Below are positions 18,195 to 27,852 of a stretch of DNA of 64,000 nt, piece after piece (the stretch's first letter is position 1; each line of letters opens with the position of its first letter). A program made the position numbers and the translations under genes. The notes under the pieces are model-generated. The model saw only the letters and a program-made list of their open reading frames with translations, did not search any database and had not been told where the DNA came from. Origin of the DNA: Superficieibacter sp. 1612_C1 (GTDB lineage Bacteria > Pseudomonadota > Gammaproteobacteria > Enterobacterales > Enterobacteriaceae); contig NZ_JADGMI010000001.1 of NCBI RefSeq assembly GCF_015234305.1, forward strand, positions 620,001 to 684,000. The letters run 5' to 3'.

Positions 18195-19166
18195 TCAGGC
18201 CAGCACCAAATCCCCTTGCGGATGACATGAGCATGCCAGCACATACCCGTCAGCAATTTCCGCATCGCTCAGCGTCATGGTACTGCTGACCGTATATTCA
18301 CCGGAAACCACTTTGGTTTTGCAGCAGCCACACACGCCTGCGCGGCAGGCAACGGTGATCGGCACCTTATTGCTCTCCAGAGCCTCCAGCAGCGTGGTGC
18401 CCACCGGCGCATAAAACTCCTGCACCGGTGCAAGCTTCGTGAACTTCAGACCCTCACTCGCCGCCTGCGCAACCGGCGTAAAGAACTTCTCTTTAAAGAA
18501 TTTCGTCACTCCAAGCGCTTTCACTTCCTGCTCGACCAGTTCCATATACGGCGCGGGCCCGCAGGTCATTACGGTACGTGAAGCCAGGTCCGGCACTTTC
18601 TGTAATAGCTCAGGTGTCAGTCGACCGGAGACAAATTCCCCGGTCGCCTCGTTTTCCGCGACCAGCGTGACCGGATACTGCTGCCACTCTTCGGCAAAAA
18701 TCACATCCTGCGGTGAACGGACGTTAAAGATCACCTGCACGTCGGCCTTTGGACGATACTTCGCCAGCCAGCGGCGCATCGACATTACCGGCGTCACGCC
18801 GCAACCTGCTGCCAGCATCAGGAATTTGTCTTCGGCTTTGTCTTCGCAGGTGAAGTCACCCATCGCATCGGACAACCAGATATAGTCGCCGCGTTTCACG
18901 TCGCGGGTTAACCACTGTGAACCTGCACCCTCGTCAATCCGGCGGACGGTCAGGGTAATATACTCGCTTACCCCCGGTGTGGACGAAATCGTATAGGCGC
19001 GCAGCGTCTCTGCGGAATGGCGTACGCTGACCAGCGCATACTGGCCCGCGCGGTACGGGTAATAATCGTGACACAGCAGCGAAAGGGTCCACACATCCGG
19101 CGTTTCCTGATGAATGTGGTGAACCTGCATCCGCCATGGACACTGCGTGGTGGGTATCGTCATCAT
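18195..19166 (-). CDS. hcr: Hcr, NADH oxidoreductase for Hcp
   Basis: Hcr is a flavin/iron-sulfur reductase that supplies electrons from NADH to the hybrid-cluster protein Hcp. The 323 residues carry an FAD-binding N-terminal barrel (RAYTISSTP, about residues 54-62), an NAD domain (LAAGCGVTPVMSM, about 113-125) and a C-terminal plant-type [2Fe-2S] ferredoxin domain with CRAGVCGCC and a final CSCHPQG. The start MMTIPT or the next Met are equivalent. The gene begins 8 bases after the hcp stop, so hcp-hcr is one operon. Confidence 0.96.
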   Translation of the reverse strand: MMTIPTTQCPWRMQVHHIHQETPDVWTLSLLCHDYYPYRAGQYALVSVRHSAETLRAYTISSTPGVSEYITLTVRRIDEGAGSQWLTRDVKRGDYIWLSDAMGDFTCEDKAEDKFLMLAAGCGVTPVMSMRRWLAKYRPKADVQVIFNVRSPQDVIFAEEWQQYPVTLVAENEATGEFVSGRLTPELLQKVPDLASRTVMTCGPAPYMELVEQEVKALGVTKFFKEKFFTPVAQAASEGLKFTKLAPVQEFYAPVGTTLLEALESNKVPITVACRAGVCGCCKTKVVSGEYTVSSTMTLSDAEIADGYVLACSCHPQGDLVLA

Positions 19167-19174
19167 CGCACTCC

Positions 19175-20827
19175 TTACGCGCTCAGCAACTGCTTCATAT
19201 CTTCTTCAACTGTGGTCACGGAACGCAGACCAAACTTCTCGTTGAGAACCGCCAGCAGATCCGGGGTGAAGAAGCCTGGTGCGGTTGGCCCGGTAACGAT
19301 GTTTTTCACGCCGAGAGAGAGCAGGGTCAGCAGAATGACGATGGCTTTCTGTTCAAACCAGGAGAGCACCAGCGACAGCGGCAAATCATTCACGCCACAG
19401 CCCAGTTTTTCTGCCAGCGTCACCGCCAGAATAATCGCGGAATAGGCATCGTTACACTGACCGGCATCCACCAGACGCGGCAGACCTTCGATATCGCCAA
19501 AGTCCAGTTTATTGAAACGGTATTTACCGCAGGCCAGCGTCAGGATCAGGCAGTCGTCCGGCACGCTGGTGGCGAAGTCGGTGAAATAATTACGCTCGCC
19601 GCGCGCGCCATCACAGCCGCCCACCAGGAAGATGTGACGCAGTTTTTCACGGCTCACCAGGTCGATCAGGGTATCGGCAGCGCCCAGCAGGGTCTGACGG
19701 CCAAAGCCAACGGTAATCAGGTGCGGAATTTCGCTGTAAGGAAAGCCCGCCATCTGCTGCGCCTGAGCAATTACCGGCGCGAAGTCGTCGCCTTCAAGAT
19801 GGCTAACACCCGGCCAGCCGACGATGCTGCGGGTCCAGATACGGTCATCATATGCGCCGACGGTCGGGTCGATAATGCAGTTAGAGGTCATCACAATCGG
19901 GCCCGGGAAGCGGGCGAACTCTACCTGCTGGTTCTGCCAGCCGCTGCCGTAGTTACCGATCAGGTGTTTAAATTTACGCAGTTCCGGATAACCGTGCGCG
20001 GGGAGCATTTCACCGTGGGTATAGACGTTAACGCCGGTACCTTCGGTCTGCTCCAGCAGGTTATAAAGATCTTTCAGATCGTGACCGGAGATCAGGATGC
20101 ATTTACCTTCGGTCGCTTTAACGTTGACCTGAGTCGGCGTCGGGTGACCATATTTGCTGGTTTCACCGGCATCCAGAATGCTCATCACTTTGAAGTTCAT
20201 CTGGCCGATTTCCATCGAGCACTCCAGCAGAGCGTTCATATCGGAAGGCCACGTCCCCAGCCATGCCATGATTTTATGGTACTGCGCGTAGATGTCGTTA
20301 TCGTACTGACCGAGAACGTGCGCGTGTTCCATATAAGCCGCCGCGCCTTTCAGGCCGTACAGGCACAGCAGACGCAGGCCGAGAATGTTCTCGCCAATAT
20401 CGACTTTATCTTTATTCGGGGTGAAATCTGCCGCCTGACGCTGTAAGTCGCCTAAATCGTCACTGACCAGTTCCAGGTCGGCCATGGGATTAGTCACGGC
20501 GGCGCTGGCATCCACGCTCAGGCAATGCGCTTTCAGCGCCTCGCGCAGGGCAATGGCATCGCGTGCATAGCCCACGATACGCGGGGAGTCGAAGTTAACG
20601 TTAGTTAAGGTTGAGAAGAACGCGCGCGGCGCAAAGTTATCGATATGGTGGTCGATAATGCCATATTCGCGCGCCTTGATGGCCCAGGCGGAAAGACCCT
20701 GCAACGAGGCGATCAGCAGATCCTGTAGGTCAGAGGTTTCAGCTGTTTTTCCGCACATACCCTGCGCGTAAGAGCAGCCGTTCCCTGCCGGGGTACGGAT
20801 GGTTTGTTCACATTGCACACAAAACAT
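19175..20827 (-). CDS. hcp: Hcp, hybrid-cluster protein (nitric oxide reductase / hydroxylamine reductase)
   Basis: Hcp is a hybrid Fe-S-O cluster protein that reduces nitric oxide to N2O and also hydroxylamine. It has been linked to S-nitrosylation signalling. The 550 residues start at MFCVQCEQ. The N-terminal cluster cysteines C3, C6, C18 and C25 follow the spacing CX2CX11CX6C of enteric class Hcp. Hybrid-cluster ligands are spread through the C-terminal half, for example GGCDGARGE and LACGKYRFN. An upstream frame to 20863 is rejected in favour of the conserved MFCVQ start. Upstream lie NsrR- and FNR-like sites, matching anaerobic nitrosative induction in E. coli. Confidence 0.97.
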   Translation of the reverse strand: MFCVQCEQTIRTPAGNGCSYAQGMCGKTAETSDLQDLLIASLQGLSAWAIKAREYGIIDHHIDNFAPRAFFSTLTNVNFDSPRIVGYARDAIALREALKAHCLSVDASAAVTNPMADLELVSDDLGDLQRQAADFTPNKDKVDIGENILGLRLLCLYGLKGAAAYMEHAHVLGQYDNDIYAQYHKIMAWLGTWPSDMNALLECSMEIGQMNFKVMSILDAGETSKYGHPTPTQVNVKATEGKCILISGHDLKDLYNLLEQTEGTGVNVYTHGEMLPAHGYPELRKFKHLIGNYGSGWQNQQVEFARFPGPIVMTSNCIIDPTVGAYDDRIWTRSIVGWPGVSHLEGDDFAPVIAQAQQMAGFPYSEIPHLITVGFGRQTLLGAADTLIDLVSREKLRHIFLVGGCDGARGERNYFTDFATSVPDDCLILTLACGKYRFNKLDFGDIEGLPRLVDAGQCNDAYSAIILAVTLAEKLGCGVNDLPLSLVLSWFEQKAIVILLTLLSLGVKNIVTGPTAPGFFTPDLLAVLNEKFGLRSVTTVEEDMKQLLSA

Positions 20828-20843
20828 GGTCACACCTTTTTTA

Positions 20844-20866
20844 AAGTTATATTTGAAATACATGTT
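20844..20866 (-). promoter_or_regulatory. NsrR-type operator upstream of hcp
   Basis: An 11-1-11 near-palindrome reads AACATGTATTT-C-AAATATAACTT on the coding strand, ending 17 bases before the hcp ATG. It fits the NsrR consensus pattern AAnATGYATTT-n-AAATRCATnTT. NO-sensing repression of hcp-hcr by NsrR is established in E. coli. The site here is a motif match only. Confidence 0.7.
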
Positions 20867-20925
20867 TAAGGTTATGCTGGTCGCAGGGGGATGAAAAGGG
20901 ATTTGTGCGGTAAGTTAAAGGGAGA

Positions 20926-20939
20926 TTGATTTAGCTCAA
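20926..20939 (-). promoter_or_regulatory. FNR-type site upstream of hcp
   Basis: TTGAT-TTAG-CTCAA differs from the FNR consensus TTGATnnnnATCAA at one position. It is centred about 105 bases upstream of the hcp start, and about 78 bases upstream of the centre of the candidate NsrR operator. FNR activation of hcp is known in E. coli. Confidence 0.65.
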
Positions 20940-20972
20940 TTTTGGCGGCAGAGGTCTACCGCCAAAGAGGGA

Positions 20973-21872
20973 TCAGGCGGTGAAAAAGGCCATCAGTAAC
21001 GGCACCAGAAGACTCAGGAGAAAGCCATGAACAATGGCGGCAGGGACGATCTCCAGACCACCGGAACGCTGTAAAACCGGCAGGGTAAAATCCATTGAAG
21101 TGGCACCGCACAACCCCAGCGCCGTCGAGCGGCTGCGGCGTACCAGTCCAGGAATCAGCATGATCGCGATAAGCTCGCGCGCCAGATCGTTAAAGAAAGC
21201 GGCACTGCCAATGACCGGGCCAAAGGATTCGGTGAGCAAAATACCGGAAAGTGAATACCAGCCGAAGCCGGAGGCCATCGCCAGACTGGTCCGCAGCGGC
21301 AGATCGAGTAAAAACGCGTTTAGTGCGCCGCCTGCCAGCGAGCTGACCACCACCACCACGCCTACCATCATCCCCCGGCGGTTCAGCACAATCTGTTTTA
21401 GCGTCATACCGCTGTTACGCAACTGAATGCCGATCAGAAACAGTAAAAAGATCAGCGTGTATTCGCTGGCCTCGGTGGCGTGCTGTAAGAGCGGAAAATG
21501 GGTCAGACCAAGGGCAAAGCCCAGGATCACCACGCCGCACAGTTTCAGCGACTCCAGCGCCATCGCAATACGCGACGGTAATTTCTCCTGCTGATGGGTA
21601 TGCCGCCAGGGAATGACGCGATCAAGCCAGACAAGCGCCGCAATATTACACAACAAAATGACGGTAATACTGACCGAGGAGTAGTGAAAAATTGCCAGCA
21701 GGTTGCTGGCCAGGTTTTCCAGAAACGCGAGGCTGATCCCCATAAAAAAGAGGATGACGTAAACAATCCAGCTTAACAGACGATTGATAACTTTAAGGGC
21801 GGCAGCATGGCGCAGAGGGATCAGATAACCAATAATCAACGGCAGAAGAATAATTAACAAACCCGAAAACAT
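20973..21872 (-). CDS. lysO: LysO (YbjE), L-lysine exporter
   Basis: LysO exports L-lysine and toxic lysine analogues across the inner membrane. The 299 residues have about eight hydrophobic segments and the DUF340 arrangement. Conserved motifs include IGIQLRN (about residues 147-153), ASGFGWYSLSGILLTESFGPVIGS (about 200-223) and GATSMDFTLPV (about 254-264), with the acidic Asp/Glu in the membrane known to matter in E. coli LysO. It is followed upstream by ybjD on the other strand. The aqpZ gene that separates them in K-12 is absent. Confidence 0.94.
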   Translation of the reverse strand: MFSGLLIILLPLIIGYLIPLRHAAALKVINRLLSWIVYVILFFMGISLAFLENLASNLLAIFHYSSVSITVILLCNIAALVWLDRVIPWRHTHQQEKLPSRIAMALESLKLCGVVILGFALGLTHFPLLQHATEASEYTLIFLLFLIGIQLRNSGMTLKQIVLNRRGMMVGVVVVVSSLAGGALNAFLLDLPLRTSLAMASGFGWYSLSGILLTESFGPVIGSAAFFNDLARELIAIMLIPGLVRRSRSTALGLCGATSMDFTLPVLQRSGGLEIVPAAIVHGFLLSLLVPLLMAFFTA

Positions 21873-22086
21873 GAAACCCCAGTCCCTTCATTCAATGAAT
21901 AACGCTTGCTGACACTACCCAAAACAGCAGAGTGAGTAAAGGTGCAATAAAAAAGAAAAGTTATGCATATCTGATGTAGCCATACCCGGTTTGTTTCGCC
22001 GTCGGGAAACCATAACCCGGTGCCAGAAGAGAAAATTGGTGATATACAGTCAGAAACAGGGATATAACGAAAGTAAAGGAGACGCT

Positions 22087-23745
22087 ATGCTTCTTGAACG
22101 AGTGGATATCGTAGGTTTTCGTGGCATCAATCGTCTGTCATTGATGCTGGAAGAGAATAACGTCCTGATTGGCGAGAACGCCTGGGGGAAATCCAGCCTG
22201 TTGGATGCGCTCACGCTGATCCTCGCGCCGGGCAACGAGTTGTACCATTTTGTGCACGACGATTTCTGGTTCCCCGCCGGCGATGTCCAGGGTCGCGAAC
22301 ATCATCTGCATATTATTCTGACGTTTCGTGAAGCGTTCCCCGGTCGCCATCATGCCCAACGCTTTCGCCCGCTATCGCCATGCTGGGTGCCTGGCGAGGA
22401 TGGTTATCATCGCCTTTTTTACCGTCTGGAAGGTGAACTGGCTGACGATAATTCCGTCATGACGCTGCGTGGATTTCTGGACGCCGCAGGAAATCCGCTC
22501 CCCATCGCTGAAATAGACGAAATAGCCCGCCATCTGATCCGGCTGGTGCCGGTACTGCGGTTACGCGACGCCCGCTTTATGCGGCGCATTCGTAACGGTA
22601 CGGTGCCGAATTTCCCCGATGTGGAAGTGACCGCCCGCCAGCTCGATTTTCTGGCACGCGAACTGGTGGATCGTCCGCAGAATCTTTCCGACGGGCAGCT
22701 TCGCCAGGGGCTGTCGGCGATGGCGCAACTGCTGGAGCACTATTTTGCTGAGCACAGTTCAGGTGAAACCCGCCATCGTTTAATCCGCCGCCGCTCGCGC
22801 AACGAGCAGCAGAGCTGGCGCTATCTGGACGTGATTAACCGGATGATTGATCGCCCCGGCGGACGCAGCCACCGGGTGATCCTGCTGGGGCTGTTTTCCA
22901 CGTTATTGCAGGCCAAGGGAACAGTAAAACTGGATAAAGACGCCCGGCCGTTATTGCTGATTGAAGATCCCGAAACCCGCTTGCATCCCATCATGCTCTC
23001 AGTCGCCTGGCATCTGCTGAACCTGTTGCCGCTGCAACAGGTGACCACCACCAATTCGGGTGAACTGTTGTCGCTGACCCCGGTCGAGCATGTTTGCCGC
23101 CTGGTGCGAGAATCCTCGCGCGTGGCCGCATGGCGTCTGGGGCCGGGAGGACTGAGTGCAGAGGATGGGCGACGCATCGCCTTCCATATTCGCTTTAATC
23201 GCCCGTCATCGCTGTTTGCCCGCTGCTGGTTGCTGGTCGAGGGCGAGACGGAAACATGGGTTATTAACGAACTGGCACGGCAGTGCGGACACCATTTTGA
23301 TGCTGAAGGCGTCAAGGTTATTGAGTTTGCCCAGTCCGGATTAAAGCCGCTGATTAAATTTGCCCGACGGATGGGGATTGAATGGCATGTACTGGTGGAC
23401 GGCGACGAAGCCGGGAAAAAATATGCCGCCACCGTGCGCAGTTTACTTAACAACGATCGCGAGCAGGAGCGCGACCATTTAACGGCGCTGCCGGCGCTGG
23501 ATATGGAGCACTTTATGTATCGTCAGGGATTTGCCGACGTTTACTACCGGGTAGCGCAGATCCCGGAAAACGCGCCGGTCAATCCGCGCCGGGTGATCGT
23601 TAAGGCAATCCATCGCTCGTCAAAACCGGATCTGGCGATTGAAGTGGCAATGGAAGCAGGGCGACGAGGGACGGAATCTATTCCGCTGTTGCTGCGGAAA
23701 ATGTTCTCCAGGGTGCTGTGGCTGGCGCGTGGCCGCGCTGATTAA
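22087..23745 (+). CDS. ybjD: YbjD, OLD-family ATPase/TOPRIM nuclease-like protein
   Basis: This is a 552-residue member of the OLD (overcoming lysogenization defect) family: an N-terminal AAA-type ATPase joined to a C-terminal TOPRIM domain. Walker A GENAWGKS is at residues 29-36. An ABC-like LSDGQ signature is at about 199-203 and LLIEDPETRLHP (Walker B) at about 295-306. The TOPRIM acidic motifs are LVEGETE (about 383) and LVDGDEAGKK (about 436). OLD proteins are DNA nucleases, some of them anti-phage. YbjD itself has no established role. The start ATG 22087 matches E. coli; longer upstream reading is not supported. Confidence 0.93.
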   Translation: MLLERVDIVGFRGINRLSLMLEENNVLIGENAWGKSSLLDALTLILAPGNELYHFVHDDFWFPAGDVQGREHHLHIILTFREAFPGRHHAQRFRPLSPCWVPGEDGYHRLFYRLEGELADDNSVMTLRGFLDAAGNPLPIAEIDEIARHLIRLVPVLRLRDARFMRRIRNGTVPNFPDVEVTARQLDFLARELVDRPQNLSDGQLRQGLSAMAQLLEHYFAEHSSGETRHRLIRRRSRNEQQSWRYLDVINRMIDRPGGRSHRVILLGLFSTLLQAKGTVKLDKDARPLLLIEDPETRLHPIMLSVAWHLLNLLPLQQVTTTNSGELLSLTPVEHVCRLVRESSRVAAWRLGPGGLSAEDGRRIAFHIRFNRPSSLFARCWLLVEGETETWVINELARQCGHHFDAEGVKVIEFAQSGLKPLIKFARRMGIEWHVLVDGDEAGKKYAATVRSLLNNDREQERDHLTALPALDMEHFMYRQGFADVYYRVAQIPENAPVNPRRVIVKAIHRSSKPDLAIEVAMEAGRRGTESIPLLLRKMFSRVLWLARGRAD

Positions 23746-23834
23746 CAGTTATTGCTTATCATTAACCTTTCGTTGACAGCGTATTGCGATAGAATTAGCA
23801 CCTCGCATCAAAAGCTCAGGTATCTGGAATTTTT

Positions 23835-24950
23835 ATGAATTTGAAGGGAAGAGGCAAAAAGCGCTGGCTGCTGCTGTTAGTGGTCATTGTGGTGGCAGCA
23901 TTCTGGCTGTGGCAGAAGCTTAATGCCCCGCAGCCGCAGTACCAGACGCTGATCGTGCGTAAAGGCGATCTGGAGCAGGCGGTACTGGCTACCGGTAAGC
24001 TGGATGCGCTGCGTAAAGTGGATGTCGGCGCGCAGGTCAGCGGGCAGCTCAAAACCCTGTCGGTGAATATCGGCGATAAGGTGAAAAAAGATCAGCTGCT
24101 GGGCGTTATCGATCCTGAGCAGGCGGAAAACCAGATCAAAGAAGTCGAAGCCACGCTGATGGAACTGCGTGCGCAGCGTCGTCAGGCGGTCGCCGAAATG
24201 CAGCTGGCGAAGGTGACGCTCTCCCGTCAACAGCAACTGGCGCGTACCCAGGCGATTTCTCGTCAGGATCTGGATACCGCCGCGACCGAGCTTGAAGTGA
24301 AACAGGCGCAAATCGGCACGCTGGACGCCCAGATCCAGCGCAATCAGGCAACTCTGAGCACCGCCAAAACCAATCTCGACTATACCCGCATCATTGCGCC
24401 GATGGCGGGTGAGGTAACGCAAATTACCACCCTCCAGGGACAAACGGTGATCGCCGCTCAGCAGGCTCCAAACATTTTGACGCTGGCGGACCTGAGCACC
24501 ATGCTGGTCAAAGCGCAGGTATCCGAAGCCGACGTTATTCATCTGAAACCGGGGCTGAAAGCGTGGTTTACGGTGCTCGGCGATCCGCTGTCCCGCTATG
24601 AAGGGACGCTAAAAGACGTGCTCCCGACGCCGGAAAAGGTGAACGACGCCATTTTTTACTATGCCCGCTTTGAAGTGCCAAACCCGAAAGGCATCCTGCG
24701 CCTGGAGATGACCGCGCAGGTGCATATCCAACTGTCCGGCGTGCGCAATATTCTGACCATTCCGCTTTCCGCGCTCGGCGACGCCACCGGCGATAATCGT
24801 TACAACGTCCGGTTGTTGCGTAACGGCGAGGTCCACGATCGCGAAGTGACTATCGGCGCGCGTAATGACACCAGCGTAGAAGTCGTCAAAGGGCTGGATG
24901 AAGGCGATGAAGTGATCGTTGGTGAAAAGCAGCCCGGAGATAAATCGTGA
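23835..24950 (+). CDS. macA: MacA, periplasmic adaptor of the MacAB-TolC efflux pump
   Basis: MacA is the membrane-fusion adaptor linking the inner-membrane ATPase MacB to TolC. The pump exports macrolides, enterotoxin and other peptides. The 371 residues equal E. coli MacA. A basic tail and one N-terminal membrane anchor (about residues 10-27) come first. They are followed by a split lipoyl domain (GAQVSGQL, about 56-63), a long coiled-coil hairpin (about 95-175) and beta-barrel domains. The stop overlaps the macB start (GTGA). It immediately follows ybjD; K-12 has ybjX between them. Confidence 0.96.
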   Translation: MNLKGRGKKRWLLLLVVIVVAAFWLWQKLNAPQPQYQTLIVRKGDLEQAVLATGKLDALRKVDVGAQVSGQLKTLSVNIGDKVKKDQLLGVIDPEQAENQIKEVEATLMELRAQRRQAVAEMQLAKVTLSRQQQLARTQAISRQDLDTAATELEVKQAQIGTLDAQIQRNQATLSTAKTNLDYTRIIAPMAGEVTQITTLQGQTVIAAQQAPNILTLADLSTMLVKAQVSEADVIHLKPGLKAWFTVLGDPLSRYEGTLKDVLPTPEKVNDAIFYYARFEVPNPKGILRLEMTAQVHIQLSGVRNILTIPLSALGDATGDNRYNVRLLRNGEVHDREVTIGARNDTSVEVVKGLDEGDEVIVGEKQPGDKS

Positions 24951-26890
24951 CGGCACTGCTTGAGCTGACGGATATCCGCCGCAGCTATCCTTCCGGCGAG
25001 GGCAGCGTTGAGGTACTGAAAGGGATCTCTTTGCGTATTGAGGCCGGGGAGATGGTGGCAATTGTCGGCGCGTCCGGCTCCGGTAAATCCACCCTGATGA
25101 ATATCATTGGCTGTCTGGATAAGCCCACCGGCGGAACCTATCGGCTTGCCGGGACGGATATTGCTACCCTGGACAGCGATGCGCTGGCACGCCTGCGACG
25201 CGAGCACTTTGGTTTTATCTTTCAGCGCTATCATTTGTTGTCCCACCTTACCGCGACGCAGAACGTTGAAGTGCCAGCCGTATATGCGGGTACGGAACGC
25301 GCGGCGCGACTGAAACGCGCCCGTGAACTGCTTGATCGGCTGGGGCTGACTGAGCGAGCAGATTATCAGCCCTCACAGCTCTCAGGCGGGCAGCAGCAGC
25401 GTGTCAGTATCGCCCGCGCGCTGATGAATGGCGGCCAGGTGATTTTGGCGGATGAACCTACCGGTGCGCTGGACAGCCATTCTGGCGAAGAGGTGATGGC
25501 GATCCTGCACCAGTTGCGCGATCGCGGGCACACGGTGATTATCGTCACCCACGATCCAGAAGTGGCAGCCCAGGCCGAGCGGATTATTGAAATCCGCGAT
25601 GGTGAAATCATCAGTAATCCGCCCGCTAAAACGACCTCTCCAGGCCCGTTAAAGCAGGCGCATCAGGCGACGGTTCCGGGCTGGCGGCAGTTTAGCAGCA
25701 GCTTTCGCGAGGCTTTGACGATGGCGTGGCTGGCGATGGCGGCGAATAAAATGCGCACGTTGCTGACGATGCTGGGGATCATCATCGGTATCGCTTCAGT
25801 GGTCTCGATTGTGGTGGTGGGGGATGCCGCCAAGGAACTGGTGCTGGCGGATATTCGCGCAATCGGCACCAATACCATCGATGTGTATCCTGGTAAAGAT
25901 TACGGCGATGACGACCCGCAGTATCAGCAGGCACTGAAATATGACGACCTGACTGCGATCCAGAAACAGCCGTGGGTAAAATCAGCAACGCCGGCCGTGT
26001 CGCAGAACCTGCGGCTGCGCTATAACAATCTCGATATGGCCGCCAGCGCCAACGGCGTGAGTGGGCAATATTTCAACGTCTACGGGATGACCTTCAGCGA
26101 GGGCGCGACCTTCAACGACGAGCAGCTGAAAGGGCGGGCACAGGTCGCCGTGCTCGACAGCAATACCCGGCGTCAGCTATTCCCCAACAAAACCAATGTG
26201 GTCGGAGAGATTATTCTCGTGGGCAATATGCCTGCAACGGTGATCGGCGTGGCGGAAGAGAAGCAGTCGATGTTTGGCAGCAGTAAAATTCTCCGCGTCT
26301 GGCTTCCCTATACCACGATGGCTGGACGGGTGATGGGCCAGTCGTGGCTGAATTCCATCACGGTGCGTATCAACGATGGCTATGAGAGCGCCCAGGCCGA
26401 GCAGCAGCTTACTCGCTTGCTGACTCTGCGTCACGGTAGAAAGGATTTCTTCACCTGGAACATGGATAGCGTCTTGAAAACGGCAGAAAAGACCACACGT
26501 ACTCTTCAGCTGTTCTTAACGTTAGTGGCGGTAATTTCGCTGCTGGTCGGCGGGATAGGGGTGATGAATATCATGCTGGTCTCGGTCACCGAGCGCACGC
26601 GTGAAATCGGCATTCGTATGGCGGTTGGCGCACGGGCCAGCGACGTGCTGCAACAGTTTTTAATCGAAGCGGTGCTGGTCTGCCTGGTGGGCGGGGCGCT
26701 GGGCGTCAGTTTATCGATGCTCATTGCCTTTACGCTACAGCTTTTCTTGCCGGGCTGGGAAATTGGTTTTTCTCCCCTCGCGCTGCTGACCGCTTTTCTC
26801 TGTTCAACGCTGACTGGTGTGTTGTTCGGCTGGCTTCCGGCGCGTAACGCCGCCCGGCTCGATCCGGTGGATGCGCTGGCGCGTGAATAA
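24947..26890 (+). CDS. macB: MacB, ATP-binding permease of the MacAB-TolC pump
   Basis: MacB is a half-size ABC transporter with an N-terminal ATPase, four membrane segments and a large periplasmic domain. It drives mechanotransmission to TolC via MacA. The 647 residues include Walker [10 protein letters not shown] (about 42-50), signature LSGGQQQR (about 145-152), Walker B VILADEP (about 165-171) and the periplasmic MacB_PCD/FtsX regions (about 275-645). The start is GTG overlapping the macA stop. A bidirectional terminator follows immediately. Confidence 0.96.
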   Translation: MTALLELTDIRRSYPSGEGSVEVLKGISLRIEAGEMVAIVGASGSGKSTLMNIIGCLDKPTGGTYRLAGTDIATLDSDALARLRREHFGFIFQRYHLLSHLTATQNVEVPAVYAGTERAARLKRARELLDRLGLTERADYQPSQLSGGQQQRVSIARALMNGGQVILADEPTGALDSHSGEEVMAILHQLRDRGHTVIIVTHDPEVAAQAERIIEIRDGEIISNPPAKTTSPGPLKQAHQATVPGWRQFSSSFREALTMAWLAMAANKMRTLLTMLGIIIGIASVVSIVVVGDAAKELVLADIRAIGTNTIDVYPGKDYGDDDPQYQQALKYDDLTAIQKQPWVKSATPAVSQNLRLRYNNLDMAASANGVSGQYFNVYGMTFSEGATFNDEQLKGRAQVAVLDSNTRRQLFPNKTNVVGEIILVGNMPATVIGVAEEKQSMFGSSKILRVWLPYTTMAGRVMGQSWLNSITVRINDGYESAQAEQQLTRLLTLRHGRKDFFTWNMDSVLKTAEKTTRTLQLFLTLVAVISLLVGGIGVMNIMLVSVTERTREIGIRMAVGARASDVLQQFLIEAVLVCLVGGALGVSLSMLIAFTLQLFLPGWEIGFSPLALLTAFLCSTLTGVLFGWLPARNAARLDPVDALARE

Positions 26891-26894
26891 AGAT

Positions 26895-26926
26895 AAAAAA
26901 ATGCCAGTCATAAGGGCTGGCATTTT
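26895..26926. terminator. Bidirectional terminator between macB and cspD
   Basis: The stem ATGCCAG/CTGGCAT (26901-26923) is preceded by AAAAAA and followed by TTTT, so it ends both the plus-strand macAB transcript and the minus-strand cspD transcript. Confidence 0.85.
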
Positions 26927-26956
26927 GACGGCGGGATGTACACAATGGAGCTGGAG

Positions 26957-27178
26957 CTATGCAACCGCTTCGGCTTCGAAAGGGACGATCAGGCTGGCAT
27001 GATTGCCTTTTGGCCCCTGGTGTACATCAAACCGGACGGCCTGCCCGGCTTTTAGCGTTCTGTAACCATCCATCTGAATGGTTGAATAGTGGGCGAAAAT
27101 ATCCTCGCCACCGCCTTCGGGGCAAATGAAGCCAAACCCTTTGGCGTTGTTAAACCACTTAACTGTACCCGTTTCCAT
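26957..27178 (-). CDS. cspD: CspD, cold-shock-like DNA replication inhibitor
   Basis: CspD is a cold-shock-domain protein induced in stationary phase rather than by cold. It binds single-stranded nucleic acid and inhibits replication. The 73 residues begin METGTVKWFNN. The RNP motifs KGFGFI (about residues 14-19) and DIFAHY (about 26-31) are intact. A longer frame starting at 27208 lacks support. It is divergent from clpS. Confidence 0.95.
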   Translation of the reverse strand: METGTVKWFNNAKGFGFICPEGGGEDIFAHYSTIQMDGYRTLKAGQAVRFDVHQGPKGNHASLIVPFEAEAVA

Positions 27179-27502
27179 GCTTCGACATCCTTCAGAGATC
27201 TTTTGCAAGTAAGATGGAATGAACCGGTGTTGGAATGGGAGTTGTTCAAAACCTCGTCAACTCCAGCTTGTACAATTTAGAGAAATCGGGCATCGCGTCA
27301 AGTGATTCGCAAAGGGTGACGGGGTAAAATGCGCTAAAATTTGAAGCAGTTAACGCTATTGACCAGGAATGTGACAGAAGTCGCGGATGATAACGATAGA
27401 TGATAGTTATCTAAGATCTATTGTAGATTCATAGTATGCATAGACTCACGTCAGCGGTAATAAAAGCGAGCCGGTAACCGTAACTGAAGATGACGACTGA
27501 CA
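27179..27502. other. Divergent cspD-clpS intergenic region
   Basis: These 324 bases separate the divergent cspD and clpS starts and must hold both promoters. It is AT-rich towards clpS (27385-27440), with short near-repeats such as ATAGATGATAG. I see no reading frame, tRNA or clear operator here. Confidence 0.6.
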
Positions 27503-27823
27503 ATGAGTAAAGCGAAAGATTGGCTGGATTTCGACCAAATTACACAAGATGAGCTGCGCGACGCGCTAAAACCGCCATCTATGTATAAAGTTATGTTAAT
27601 GAACGATGATTACACGCCGATGGAATTTGTTATTGACGTGCTACAAAAGTTCTTTTCTTATGATGTAGAACGTGCAACGCAACTGATGCTTACGGTTCAC
27701 TATCAGGGTAAGGCCATTTGTGGGGTCTTTACCGCCGAGGTCGCGGAGACGAAAGTGGTGATGGTGAACAAATACGCAAGGGAGAACGAGCATCCGTTGC
27801 TGTGTACGCTGGAAAAAGCCTGA
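27503..27823 (+). CDS. clpS: ClpS, N-end-rule adaptor of ClpAP
   Basis: ClpS binds N-degron substrates and delivers them to ClpA for degradation by ClpP. The 106 residues show the binding-pocket residues known from E. coli: N34, D35, D36, T38 and M40 in NDDYTPM, and H66 in VHYQG. The N-terminal roughly 20 residues are the variable extension that inhibits ClpA. It precedes clpA by 29 bases in the same operon. Confidence 0.97.
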   Translation: MSKAKDWLDFDQITQDELRDALKPPSMYKVMLMNDDYTPMEFVIDVLQKFFSYDVERATQLMLTVHYQGKAICGVFTAEVAETKVVMVNKYARENEHPLLCTLEKA

Positions 27824-27852
27824 TTAAGGCAAACTATTGAGGGGGGTGCCCA

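Noticed and set aside
19136-20446. A 436-codon plus-strand frame opposite hcp
   Set aside because: It is the shadow of hcp codon bias, with low-complexity His/Gln/Arg-rich content and no family resemblance.
22087-23745. YbjD as a phage-defence (Gabija/OLD-type) island
   Set aside because: It is a conserved single backbone gene with no helicase or reverse transcriptase partner and no prophage genes around it.
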